Part shown: positions 36,567-45,461 of the stretch, piece after piece | Layout: every line of letters begins with the position of its first letter | Position numbering within the stretch: the stretch's first letter is position 1 | Assembly (NCBI RefSeq): GCF_025024155.1 | Contig: NW_026251830.1 | Span: forward strand, 1-64,000 | Origin: Gamsiella multidivaricata | Taxonomy: Eukaryota; Mortierellomycota; Mortierellomycetes; Mortierellales; Mortierellaceae | Direction of reading: 5' to 3' | Length of the DNA stretch: 64,000 nt | Made by a program: the position numbers and the translations under genes | The notes under the pieces: model-generated | Seen by the model: only the letters and a program-made list of their open reading frames with translations | The model's database searches: none | What the model was told of the DNA's origin: nothing

Positions 36567-36715
36567 TTTTTTTTTATTGACGCCAGATCCCCCCAGACGC
36601 GCAGGCGTGCCACAGGCTGCATTGTCCAAGCCTCGGCTTGGACTGCCAGCCGGCCGATAGTTACCGAAAGATAGCTAACAAAAGGCCCCCACTAAACTAA
36701 TGTAAAATGAGGGAC
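36567..36715 (-). mobile_element. Severely 5'-truncated LINE 3' end with target-site duplication
   Basis: On the minus strand this is the last about 135 bases of the same LINE 3' untranslated region that ends at 43242: the stretch from the CATTTTACATTAGTTTAGTG motif to GGCGTCAATAAA and an A-run is shared. It is flanked by an exact repeat, GCTCCCGAGGTGATGTG, at 36546-36562 and 36716-36732, extendable into the T-run. This is direct evidence of target-primed insertion. It lies about 370 bp beyond the stop of the Fanzor frame. Confidence 0.88.
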
Positions 36716-36736
36716 GCTCCCGAGGTGATGTGTTTT

Positions 36737-37087
36737 GCAAACGCGTTTTGGTCACAAACGCGCCACGTGCCCACAAAAAATTTATTACGCGCCGCAAAAT
36801 GTCAGGGTTTGAAACCCCCTAATAGAGCCAAAAGGGTTGGAGAGCACGACGCGCAAATGCTCACTTATATTGGCCTGTGCGTGACCTTGCAGTTGAAGAA
36901 TGTGTTGAGATACAGACTCTGGTGAACATACGACTACGGTATATGTCTACTGGTTAGAATTCAGAATAGGTTGGATGTTCATGCACGCCATTTTTGCATG
37001 TTGAACTTACAAATTTTAAAAGAAGGCTCCGACCCCCTATGATTATGTTGATGGCATGAACTTGGCAGGCCGGCACTGGTTCTGGAT
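36737..37087. other. 3' flank of the XPG-Fanzor gene
   Basis: Contains repeated AAACGCG motifs near 36740 and 36760 and GGGTTTGAAACCCCC (palindromic GGGTTTGAAACCC) near 36811. If the Fanzor gene is carried by an element, its end could lie here, but I find no matching terminal repeat upstream of 43771. Confidence 0.4.
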
Positions 37088-38731
37088 CTACAACAGACAC
37101 ACGGTGGCAATGTTCTCAGAACCGACAATATCGCGATCAAAGTACATTTGACAGCTTCGGCAGTACTTTGACCGCCTCTTGTCGGACTCCAAGAATGCCA
37201 TACACTGGTCACGAGGGCATCGAGCACTGGCGTAGTACTCGTGCACCCCGACCATAGTGTGTCCCATAGCCTTTGCCTATCAGCAGCGTCAAGGAACAAA
37301 TAAACAGATGAGAAAAAGTTGCAGTGCGGATGAGAGATGGTATACCGCCCTTTTTTTTTTTCTTCTTACCTTGCCGACAAATTTTTTCTCGAGTGCGCTA
37401 TGCTTGCTTGGCAGGCCAGTTTGCGAATCAAAAGAGCCCAATCTTATCGCAAACACCACTTTTACACCATCCTGCGAGCTCAGCGGCTGGCCAACAAAGT
37501 CCTTGCTAACGGCAAGGTCAAGCAAGGCCGCAGCTGCGTAGTCATACATTGCCTGTTGAGCCTTTTGAAGATCCCAGCGCTTCCTTAGCATCCACTGACT
37601 GTTGTAAAAGCTAAAAAGGTGGACTCTCGTGGTGGGCGCGGCGGTGCCATCCGTGCCAGACGCCTCCAGATATTCCTCGATCTTCTCCGCGGCAAATGAG
37701 GGCAGTCTTGCCTCAAGAACATCAATGTGTGCTGCGGCTTTCTGCTTTTCTAGGGGACGCTTGAAGAGCATGTAAGGCCTGTAGAGGAATGCCCTGCGGA
37801 TTCGTAAAGATTCTCTTTTCGTAGGTAAGGCGGGGTCAATTCTTGTCGCTGTCATTGTGTAAACCTCACCCGGGTCAATACCGATGACCACAGTATCGCC
37901 AGGTGGACAAGTACCAGGAGAGTTGAAGCGCACCTCCACCTTTTTTAGAATCTTTGAACTTCGCTTCCAGTTAATGGTGTTGCGTGTGACATCGATCGTA
38001 TCTGCGCCCGACGTTGGACCAGATGAGGCTTGTGAGCTGGATGAGGACGAAGCAGCCGTAGTAGGGTCTGCGGGTGGCAGTTGGTGTATCGGCAGTCTCT
38101 GCCGCTTTGAACTTTCTGGCGTCGAAGATGGGAGCGTGATGCATTTCTCCTTGGCGGGTCCTGCCGCTGCTGCGACCGGATCTGTGCCAGTTTCGTCCCC
38201 TCCACTTTCAAGAAACGCGTCGTCGAGGTCATAGTCACCGTCAACATCGTGGAACAGGGTCAAATCCTCGTCGCCATCGCCCCTGATGCTTTGACGGGGT
38301 GCTCGGCGTCGCGCTGTCGTTGTGTCATGCGCAAGAAGATGCAACACCAGTCCGTTCGTGCAGATGATGTCCCGAAGCTTGAACCTTGTGTGGTGCTGTC
38401 TGTCACTCTGAAGCGAAACCTTCCTGTAATACCCGTCAAAGCGCGTCGCCGGGTCCAGTCTGTATAGCAGCTTCTCGATGAGGATCCCTTCCTTGCCGAC
38501 GATCTTGGCTTCCGCAGTGTGGGCTGCTATATCGCTCAGCAATCGGACTATAATCGGCCGTGTCTTATCGCCTGTATAGAATAAATGGACAAGGTCTGCC
38601 TCTGATAAGAACACGAAGCCAGCTGCAAACTTTGCCTTGACAAAGTGTGCAAACATGCGCTTCTCGGTATTCTTTTCGAAGAAGTAGTCAATCGGATTGA
38701 CAGCTTCGGGGCGCTCTTCGTTCTCGGAAAA
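37088..38731 (-). CDS. Fanzor / TnpB-like RuvC nuclease module with zinc ribbon (C-terminal part)
   Basis: Two exons, 38731-37370 and 37276-37088. RuvC-I: VVIGIDPGEVYTMTATRID, with the catalytic Asp in GIDPG. The central helices read FYNSQWMLRKRWDLQKAQQA, the Fanzor-like 'FYxSxW...KxRWD' pattern. LPSKHSALEKKFVGK, spliced to AKAMGHTMVGVHEYYASARC, leads into the ribbon: CPRDQC (CxxxxC), then YCRSCQMYFDRDIVGSENIA, where CxxC is followed by the RuvC-III Asp in DRD. The Glu just before YYASARC is where Fanzors commonly keep their relocated acidic residue. Stop at 37088-37090. All expected active-site and metal residues are present, so the nuclease half looks intact. Fanzors act in the nucleus with a guide RNA transcribed from the 3' side of the gene, so 36737-37087 is where one would look for it. 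Confidence 0.82.
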
Positions 38732-38823
38732 CTATTAAAGAAATTTGAAGAGCTAATGGTCAACACTAGTGCTCCGAAAAGCAAGGAACATAACGGCTAT
38801 ATCTTGCACACTATCTAATATAC

Positions 38824-39697
38824 CTTTGCCCCATAGTAATGGAATCGCACTGCATTGTAGACTGCCGCAACAGCAAGCCTCGAGACCGTCGAAGGGAACA
38901 TCTCTGGTTCTTGTTGGCGAAAGGGGACAAATCCAGTGAGCGTTATGTACGCATCAAAGGCACGTCGGGCATGGGTGCCTGTTGGTTATGCTTGTGCTTG
39001 TGCCTGTGCTTGCGGTTGCGGGGCACCAGATACCAATGGCGTATTTCGAGTGCTCATCCTGCGCGCAGGGGCAATCGATACTTGAATAGCCTGGGAACCT
39101 CGTCCTTCTTGACCGCTGCACAAGAGTATGTTGAGTGCAAAGTAGAAAGCCTTGCTGTCGAGGATGTCTGCAATGTCCTCCTTCCGCTGTGCCATATCTG
39201 TCGCTATGTCTTTAGAACTAACAAGCCGCGCGATATCCAGTGCAATGGCCTCGTACATATGTATCTGGATCGCGCTAAGGATCGTAACCGCTAAACGTAG
39301 CCTGTCTGAAAGGAGCTTGCTTTCTGCAACCGAGGTCTGATCCATTCGCTTTATGTTGGCCTGGATACTCCCCACAGTGAGTGCCTTGGTTATATGCAGC
39401 TTGCGGAGGCGACGGTCCGCTGCGGTTGCAGAAGTGGGCCTTGGGTTCGATGGGTCGGCGGAGCCCACTCCTTTCCGTTTCCTCGGCAGTGTCCCCTTCT
39501 TCTTCTTTTTCTTGCTCTTCTTCTTCACGACCGCCTTCTGAGCCTTGACGGGGGGTTTTGCTTTTGACTGCGGGCGACCGTGAGATACGGTAGTCGAGAA
39601 GTCAATTGATTGTCGTGGTAGGATCAATTTCTTGTCTGAAAAGATCGGCCGGAACTGGTTGCGCTTTGAGTTCCTCACAACGTAGAAGGGAACCGCA
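38824..39697 (-). CDS. Middle helical/basic region of the fusion gene, with one in-frame TAA
   Basis: Begins AVPFYVVRNSKRNQFRPIF, then a Lys-rich stretch (KKKSKKKKKKGTLPRKRKG) that fits a nuclear signal or nucleic-acid-binding linker. A helical block follows, SIQANIKRMDQTSVAESKLL to SAIQIHMYEAIALDIARLV. It resembles the N-terminal wedge/REC-like helices that precede RuvC in Fanzors, but the match is only by pattern. A Gln-Ala repeat QAQAQAQA leads to TAA at 38986-38988. The frame then resumes as HARRAFDAYITLTGFVPFRQ and RLAVAAVYNAVRFHYYGAK, ending at a splice donor, GTATAT. Continuity on both sides argues for a recent stop mutation or a 48-nt intron (GTGCCC...AACAG) rather than two genes. Confidence 0.65.
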
Positions 39698-39795
39698 CTA
39701 ATAAGTACACGCATGTATCGCCATGCAAAAGGTGTTAGAGAACGTGTTGTTTGTACAGCACGTGCGTGAATGAAGCGGTGTTGCACTTGAATTAC

Positions 39796-40309
39796 CTTCT
39801 ACTCGCATGCTGATATGCAGCGGCGGCAAATCGTTGCACCTTGACGTGCCAGAACTGCGGCAATGCAATGTTGAAATCAAAGCCGAGCATGTCCTCATCG
39901 GCGGCCTCATCTCCTGGCTGCAGTTGAAGCACTTTCTCCTTGAGATCCAAAAAAGTGTCTTCCGATGGCTTGAATCGAGACTGGTCCATAGTCTCGCGGG
40001 GTTTGATGGCTGCCATGAATCTGTAAGCACTGAGCATCTGGCGGATATCGGGCGACTGACGAAGAGCGTGGATGGTCTCCAGGTTGCGAATTATTCCAAG
40101 GCCGGGAATGTTCTCGGTATAGTCATTCTTGGACACGATGCCCAGCAATGTCACATAGTCTGCACTGGGAACCTGACGTGCATTGGTAACACTCTCCTTG
40201 GTGTACAACGCATAGGCCAGGCCGTGGAAGATCGGCCGCAAAACCTTGGTGATCGACGGATATATCAATAGATCGGAATCGGCTGACACCACGAAGTGAC
40301 CGGTTGCCA
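39796..40309 (-). CDS. XPG-I / helix-three-turn-helix part of the fusion gene (partial)
   Basis: Continues the XPG fold beyond the two insertions. HFVVSADSDLLIY gives the paired Asp residues of the active site, and VTLLGIVSKNDYTENIPGLG followed by IIRNLETI is the H3TH DNA-binding motif with its catalytic Asp (NDYT). With the preceding block this completes the XPG set of carboxylates (D, D, E, D, D, D). The block ends YQHASR at a splice donor, GTAATT (39795-39794). Splicing to 39697 gives RSAVPFYVVRNSKRN, in frame with the middle region. Confidence 0.8.
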
Positions 40310-40648
40310 TGGTCAGTGTAAGACTTGTGGGAGAGCGAGGAACAACGAGGTGGAAACGAGGGGAGACGAGTGAACAAGGTGAGTCAACAAAGACGAATGT
40401 ATGAAGACGATTGTTTATTGACTAGACTGTTGTGAGTATATGAACTGGGGTTCAACTACATAGTCTGTCCTTCCTTATATACATCAGACGAATAAAGGTC
40501 CTGATTAGTGATCCATGGTTCTAGACGTTTCGGTGCTGCCTTTGCTCATCTTTACATCATGGAGCTTTCTGTGATGAGGGCGACGTTGATCCTTTCTTAG
40601 ACGCGTCTAGCGTCACATGACAATACCAATCAGAGCTAAACTCTGACA
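40310..40648 (-). mobile_element. Probable solo LTR inserted in the XPG exon
   Basis: 339 bp beginning TGTCAGAG and ending CACTGACCA on the minus strand, so TG...CA with TGTCAG/CTGAC inverted ends. Inside, in LTR order, are a TATATAAG box (about 40480) and an AATAAA signal (about 40413). It sits exactly between the XPG glutamate box and the HFVVSADSD box. Removing it restores one frame. A 5-bp flanking repeat is imperfect (TTGCA/TGGCA), so the call rests on ends, signals and frame. Confidence 0.6.
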
Positions 40649-40666
40649 GTGCAATGCAGGTGTCGG

Positions 40667-43242
40667 CATGCTGACGCTCTCGGCGTCCCTCCGACAGCAC
40701 GGAGCATCATGGACTGGCGCACGCAGCCGTCAGGGGAAATCGCACGAGGATTTGCGAGTGTTGGTCTTTTTTCAACAGATCAGATCATGGGTGAAGGATT
40801 GGAGGTGCGGTCGTGGTCCTTCCTTCGCAAGCAGCAACGAGTCAAAGGGCCATCCAGACAATGGTTTCATGATTTCCAGTCCTGGATCACAGGCGACGAT
40901 CACCGGCGTAGCTTTATCAGCCAGTGGATTGCAGCAGAACGATGCAGGATAGGCGAGTGCGCACACGACTGCCCTCGCTGTGTTGACCAAGTTGTACCCC
41001 CGCCACAACAAGAAATCCTGCGAGAGGTGATAGGGCCCCTCACGGAGACCGAGGACAGACAAGCGAGGCGTACTGCTGAGGATGCTTTGCATACGTACAA
41101 TATCGCGGTCCGACTCAAGGAATATAGACAGCGACAGCGACGTGAAAAATATAATGGCATGGATGAGGACCAGAAGGTACATGAAATGGAAAAAGCAGCA
41201 CTCAAGGACATGGATTCACAGCCAACTACCATTCAGGATGCGGCAGCGCTCGCGTCCTTGGCTCCACCAGCACAAATGATCGATTTCCCATGGGTTGATA
41301 TTGACCAGGAGACATGGCAAACGATCCGTGAGACTCGATGGAGGATCCCGCCTGGGCTGGAGGCAATTGTCCTTTATTCGGATGGATCAGTGAAGAACGC
41401 TGGCTCGGACACAGTCAGCCAATCGTTCGGTAGTGCCTATAGATGCGTCGACGGCTCATTTCAGACGGCTATCTGTGGTACAACGACGGATTACGCATCA
41501 TCCACCAAAGCAGAACTGGTGGGTCTGCTCGCGACAATTCTGTGCTGTCCCCGGGATCGCAACGCCATTATTCATATCGACAATAGAGCAGCGGTCCAAC
41601 AGTTTGCGGCGTTAGTTAAGAATCGACATACAACTACTCCACGACGGCGGTTGAGAGCAGCATATGCCAACTGGTGGGCTGTGATCTACGAGGCGTACGC
41701 GCAGCAGGGCAGCAAAGTAAATGTTCAGTGGGTTAAAGGACACAGTGGCGATACTGGAAATGAGGCCGCCGACGAACTGGCGGACAACGCACACGACAGT
41801 GGGCGACGGCCATGGCAACTGAACACACAATATTTCACGAGCATGAAGACACATACGACTTTCTGTGGTCAGCCAGCGGAGGACGACATTCGACAATTGA
41901 TCAAGCATCAGTCTGCAGCCAGAAACCATCATGCATGGACTTGTCAACAACGAACGAAACAATTTATTCAGCAGTGGGAAGAAGTGGAGTGGCGATCCAG
42001 CCTTGCTATAATACATGAGAAAAATCCGCCAGGGAGTTTTTTCACCAGCCTTGCGGATTGCAACCATCGATCCCACAGGATCAAGAAAATCCATGGTATG
42101 CTGCCAACCATGCAGTACATGCACAGGTGGAAGCCGAATCTGTATACCACAGACAGATGCCAAGTGTGCCTTACCATGGTGGAGGATGCCCAGCACCTCT
42201 GGGTCTGCAGAGTCACACAGAACAGACGACAGGAAGAATGAAGAAAGACACTAGATGGGGTTCTAAGTCTTGGACGCACCTTGGTAGATAAGGCGAGGAA
42301 AAAGTGGTTGTGCGACATGGAGGAGGCAATCAAGGATGGTCGACAATTCACACGCACCGAACCGAGTTTTACCCCGTGCGAGTTAGACACCCTTTGGTGG
42401 AGTCTGCGTGATATCCGGGGAGTGGAAACGATGGTGGATACGCGAGATGATGACTGGATAAGGCTGCTGGAGGAGCGGCGAGACAGGGACAATGGTGGCG
42501 AGGACAGAGAGAATGTCCATGAGGAAGAAGGAGAAGGAGTGAGCAGTCAAGAAAACGTACAGCAGGCAGCACCGCCTACCAGGCTATGGACAACGACAGA
42601 CATATACCACGGGCTCGTACCAAAGTTCCTGACAACGGATTGGGCGCTACTCTTGAAGACGTCGAAGAGCATCGCGGCTTACCTGGTTGGACGTTTTGTA
42701 GAACGAGTTGAGGCTTTTGGCCGAGAGGAGTTATGGAAAGAGCGATGTAGTGCCACAGTGGCATGGGAAAAGTCCGAGGGCATATGCACGAGGATGAAGA
42801 AAGCCGGGGTCCAGGTAGGAGGTGAGGCCCAGGGCTTTGTGAGACAACAGCCCCAAGAGGAGGTTACGACAGCGGCGAGGAGGAGAGCAGACAGCCGCTT
42901 GGTGGACCATCTCCAGGGAAAGGTGGTGTTGAACGAGATGGAGAGAGGAAGGAGGATAAAATTCATATTGGCCCGTGATCTTGACTAGGAGAGGACCCAT
43001 CGGACCCGACAGGTTGCGTAGCGGTTTTGGGCCCCGGCTCAAGTATTAGAAACCATACGACTCAGAATGTGCACCATAGGTATATGGTTCCTCATTTTAC
43101 ATTAGTTTAGTGGGGGCCTCTTGATAGCTATCTTTAGGTAACTATCGGCCGGCTGACAGTCCAAGCCGAGGCTTGGACAATGCAGCCTGTGGCACGCCTG
43201 CACGCCTGGGGGGATCTGGCGTCAATAAAAAAAAAAAAAAAA
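40667..43242 (+). mobile_element. 5'-truncated Tad-like LINE with RNase H, poly-A tail and 18-bp target duplication
   Basis: Insertion flanked by the exact repeat GTGCAATGCAGGTGTCGG at 40649-40666 and 43243-43260. Its open frame runs from the truncated 5' end to 42241. RNase H motifs are intact: LYSDGSVKN, STKAELVGL, IHIDNRAAV and VQWVKGHSGDTGNEAADEL. A zinc knuckle, CQVCLTMVEDAQHLWVC, follows. One in-frame TGA (42239-42241) separates the knuckle from the remaining C-terminal 250 residues (to 42988), which stay in the same frame. A 3' untranslated region follows (42989-43224), shared with the fragment at 36567-36715, ending GGCGTCAATAAA(A)n. The RT domain was lost by 5' truncation. The open frames and clean duplication suggest a young insertion. 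Confidence 0.92.
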
Positions 43243-43771
43243 GTGCAATGCAGGTGTCGGCCTCGGTCCTGCAAGTGCAGACATAAAACCCTTTTTCTTG
43301 TAAGGCATCCCGGAGTGTCAGCTTGGCAGCCTTATCAAATCTATATAAATCACGGAGGCCCTTCTTGATCTTCGTTACCACGCTCTTCGAGGTCCATTGG
43401 CGGTTCGACGACTTCGTGCTCATGACTTTCAAGTTCGCCTGCAACTTCTTGAAGTCCGCTGTCAGTCTGTTCTTTCGCCTGATGTGCTCGCTCCGCTTCT
43501 GCTGTGATGGCTTCTGCTGGGATGGAGCACCATCGATGTGAATCGTACATTGCGCAAGGGTAAAGTCCTTTGCCAAATGCGCTGCCACTGCGAGACCGAC
43601 AGTTCGGACCTTGCTTGGGTCGTAATCATCCGTGATCTGGCGAACGAGGGATCCATAAAACGCGCCGAAGAGGTCAACCTCAATAGCTTGGTTCTGGTAA
43701 TCTTGAGGATCCGCGGCAACTGGATCCAAACCGCGCTTCTTCAGAGTACTGTAAAAGCCTCTTATGCCCAT
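43243..43771 (-). CDS. XPG N-terminal region of the fusion gene (partial)
   Basis: Starts MGIRGFYSTLKKRGLDP, the hallmark beginning of XPG/FEN1/Mkt1-type nucleases, where the N-terminal Gly contacts DNA. AIEVDLFGAFYGSLVRQ supplies the first catalytic Asp, and CTIHIDGAPSQQKPSQQKRS the second Asp followed by the basic helical-arch region. The part ends at CRTEADTCIA, the XPG-I glutamate box, where the LINE target duplication begins. In sequence the open frame runs on into the LINE poly-A to 43142; that tail is not part of the protein. It lacks the usual FEN1 sequence signature and is highly diverged, so it is not the host FEN1. Confidence 0.82.
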
Positions 43772-45461
43772 GCTGTGATCACTATGGTGGGTTGATAGCT
43801 TAGCAGTGTTAGTGAAGCTCTCTCGTAAGGACGCTGAAGATATGGAAGGATAGGCTTGGAGGGTACATTACCTTTTCTACAGACGTATGGTATCTAGTGT
43901 GAAGGTGTATATGGATGGCGAACTGCGGGCGAAGAGCGATGAGGAGAAAGGATGATGAACGAAAGGTAGAAAAAGGTAGGAAAAGGTGCGAGAAGATGGT
44001 TGTGAACTGTGTGGCAGGCTGAAAAGGTGAAAGAAAAGTGTGGCGAAGAGAACTGTGAAGTGTGTGGCAGAATACTTATAGGCGAGAAGCAATATCTGCT
44101 TTCCACAATAAAAAAGGATTTACCACAATAAAAAAAGGCTTTACTACAATAAAAAAAGGCTTTACTACAATAAAAAATGGCTTTACTACAATAAAAAAAG
44201 GCTTTACCACAATAAAAAATGCTTTGATAAAGAGCCATCGCACTGATGGATGTTGGTTGCTTGACACGAAGCGCGATCAGTGTTGTACAAGTAGCTTTGC
44301 CACGGCCTGACACAGATGTTCACCCACATCGCCATCATCGCTGTTTCCAACGTACGCGAGGCAGGCGCAAATCCAGATAGGTCGCTAGGGATGCAATGGA
44401 GGGTAGGGAAACCAGTCAGGTAGTGCGGTCAACCTTCAAAGTTTGAAGGACTAAAGCCTATGGAAACTTTTGCTCGATGGTGGTCTGGGATTGTGATATG
44501 GTAAACTTGAATCATTTAGCTGGTCTCGTAAAATTGCTATTAAATTACGGGGAAAAGCATCGCCCCAGAATAAAAGAATAAACGGTCTGGTTCGAACCAG
44601 TTTCTTCTTCACATATATATCTTGTATCGCATCTTGCATTCGTCCAGATTGTCCGGGTAACACCGCATTATCGACAGGTATTGACTACCGTCGTCAGCAA
44701 CCCACACAACGAGATACAATCAACAGGGACTGCCAAGCTTGATTATTCGCCACCTTTGCACTGTCAATTGCAACGTTTCCCCGACCCCCCGTCGTCTCAT
44801 TGAGCATCCGTCATCGGCGTACCATCGTCAAACGGCATTATCCCTTACTCTGTAAACCGGGCAAAAATGTGGTCTAAATTTATACGTGAATAGTACGAAA
44901 ACACCTTTCTCTCCTTATTTACAAAAAAAAACATTGATGTTGACCCCCCTCCCCCCTGTTAACATGAAAAAGAGAAACTAGACGGAGATCGTTATCGACA
45001 TCTACTTTTTTCCCCATCCCTTCATCATTCGCATTAAGTGGATGCAACAATGAAAAATGTCTCATCAATTCAGACGCCTCCCACTCATTCAAGCGTGGGA
45101 TTAGTGACAATGTTGTCGGAACCCACAAAAAACAAAGATGGGCAAATTCCTCATTCTGATCCCTCTCTTTTGCACTCAGAAGTGATAACAGAGGGCAAAT
45201 ATCGTGAATAAGAGAGGTTAAGGAGCAACCTTCATAAATAAAATTGTCTCCAAAAATGCCCCATTTAGCTAAACAGATCCTCATATTTATTTCCTTCCAT
45301 TTTCGTCTAGTTTATTTTACTTTTGTGTTAATACATTCCGATCTAAAGGACCCTGCACAGCGAACCAGTAAGTGACCGAAGCACGCCCTCGCCGAAGTCC
45401 TATTCGCGTGATATCTTCTATTGTAAATAGAACTAACTAGCAGAACTGCGCGTGGCATACG
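43772..45461. other. Upstream flank of the XPG-Fanzor gene and Helitron 3' side
   Basis: No supportable gene. It contains the minisatellite at 44103-44226 and small palindromes CTTCAAAGTTTGAAG (near 44433) and CTGGTTCGAACCAG (near 44590). No terminal repeat matching the 3' flank of the fusion gene was found by eye. Confidence 0.4.
44103..44226. repeat. Minisatellite of about 20-bp units upstream of the fusion gene
   Basis: Six imperfect tandem units of the type CAATAAAAAAAGGCTTTACTA, differing in A-run length and at CCA/CTA. Located 330-460 bp upstream of the XPG-Fanzor start codon on the minus strand, where the units read as TTTTTTTATTG with AAAGCC. Confidence 0.9.

Larger units (their letters stand above)
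37088..43771 (-). pseudogene. XPG/FEN1-like nuclease fused to a Fanzor (TnpB-like) RuvC nuclease; interrupted by LINE and LTR
   Basis: One minus-strand gene read as 43771-43243, 40309-39796, 39697-38824, 38731-37370 and 37276-37088. Introns 39698-39795, 38732-38823 and 37277-37369 (92-98 nt, GTAATT/GTATAT/GTAAGA...AG) join in frame. Between the first two blocks sit a LINE (40667-43242) and a probable solo LTR (40310-40648). The blocks sum to 3,468 nt, exactly 1,156 codons. The N-terminal part is an XPG/FEN1-type nuclease and the C-terminal part a Fanzor/TnpB RuvC with zinc ribbon (see the partial entries). One in-frame TAA lies at 38986-38988; a possible 48-nt intron, 38979-39026, would remove it. 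The insertions make this copy non-functional as a full-length gene, although 38731-37088 alone could still be expressed. Known of the families: FEN1 cleaves DNA flaps, and Fanzors are RNA-guided DNA nucleases of eukaryotic mobile elements. That one protein carries both is inference from frame continuity. Confidence 0.8.

Noticed and set aside
42281..42988. Separate gene downstream of the RNase H frame
   Set aside because: It begins at TTG in the same frame as the LINE ORF and is its C-terminal part after a single TGA.
43142..43242. C-terminal extension of the XPG frame (poly-Phe and following residues)
   Set aside because: It is translation through the LINE poly-A tail and 3' region in the antisense direction, not the gene's own sequence.
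37088..43771. The XPG-like part as the host FEN1 gene
   Set aside because: It is strongly diverged from FEN1, lacks its conserved sequence context, is fused to a Fanzor module and is broken by insertions; the real FEN1 must be elsewhere.
44103..44226. Regularly repeated units resembling a CRISPR array
   Set aside because: The units are directly adjacent without unique spacers, A-rich, and the genome is eukaryotic; it is a minisatellite.
44586..44600. Palindrome CTGGTTCGAACCAG containing a B-box-like GGTTCGAAC
   Set aside because: No A box or tRNA fold on either strand; the palindrome alone explains the match.
45436..45440. CTAGT on the minus strand as a Helitron 3' end
   Set aside because: No stable hairpin 10-12 nt upstream and no flanking A-T check possible; the motif is too short to call.
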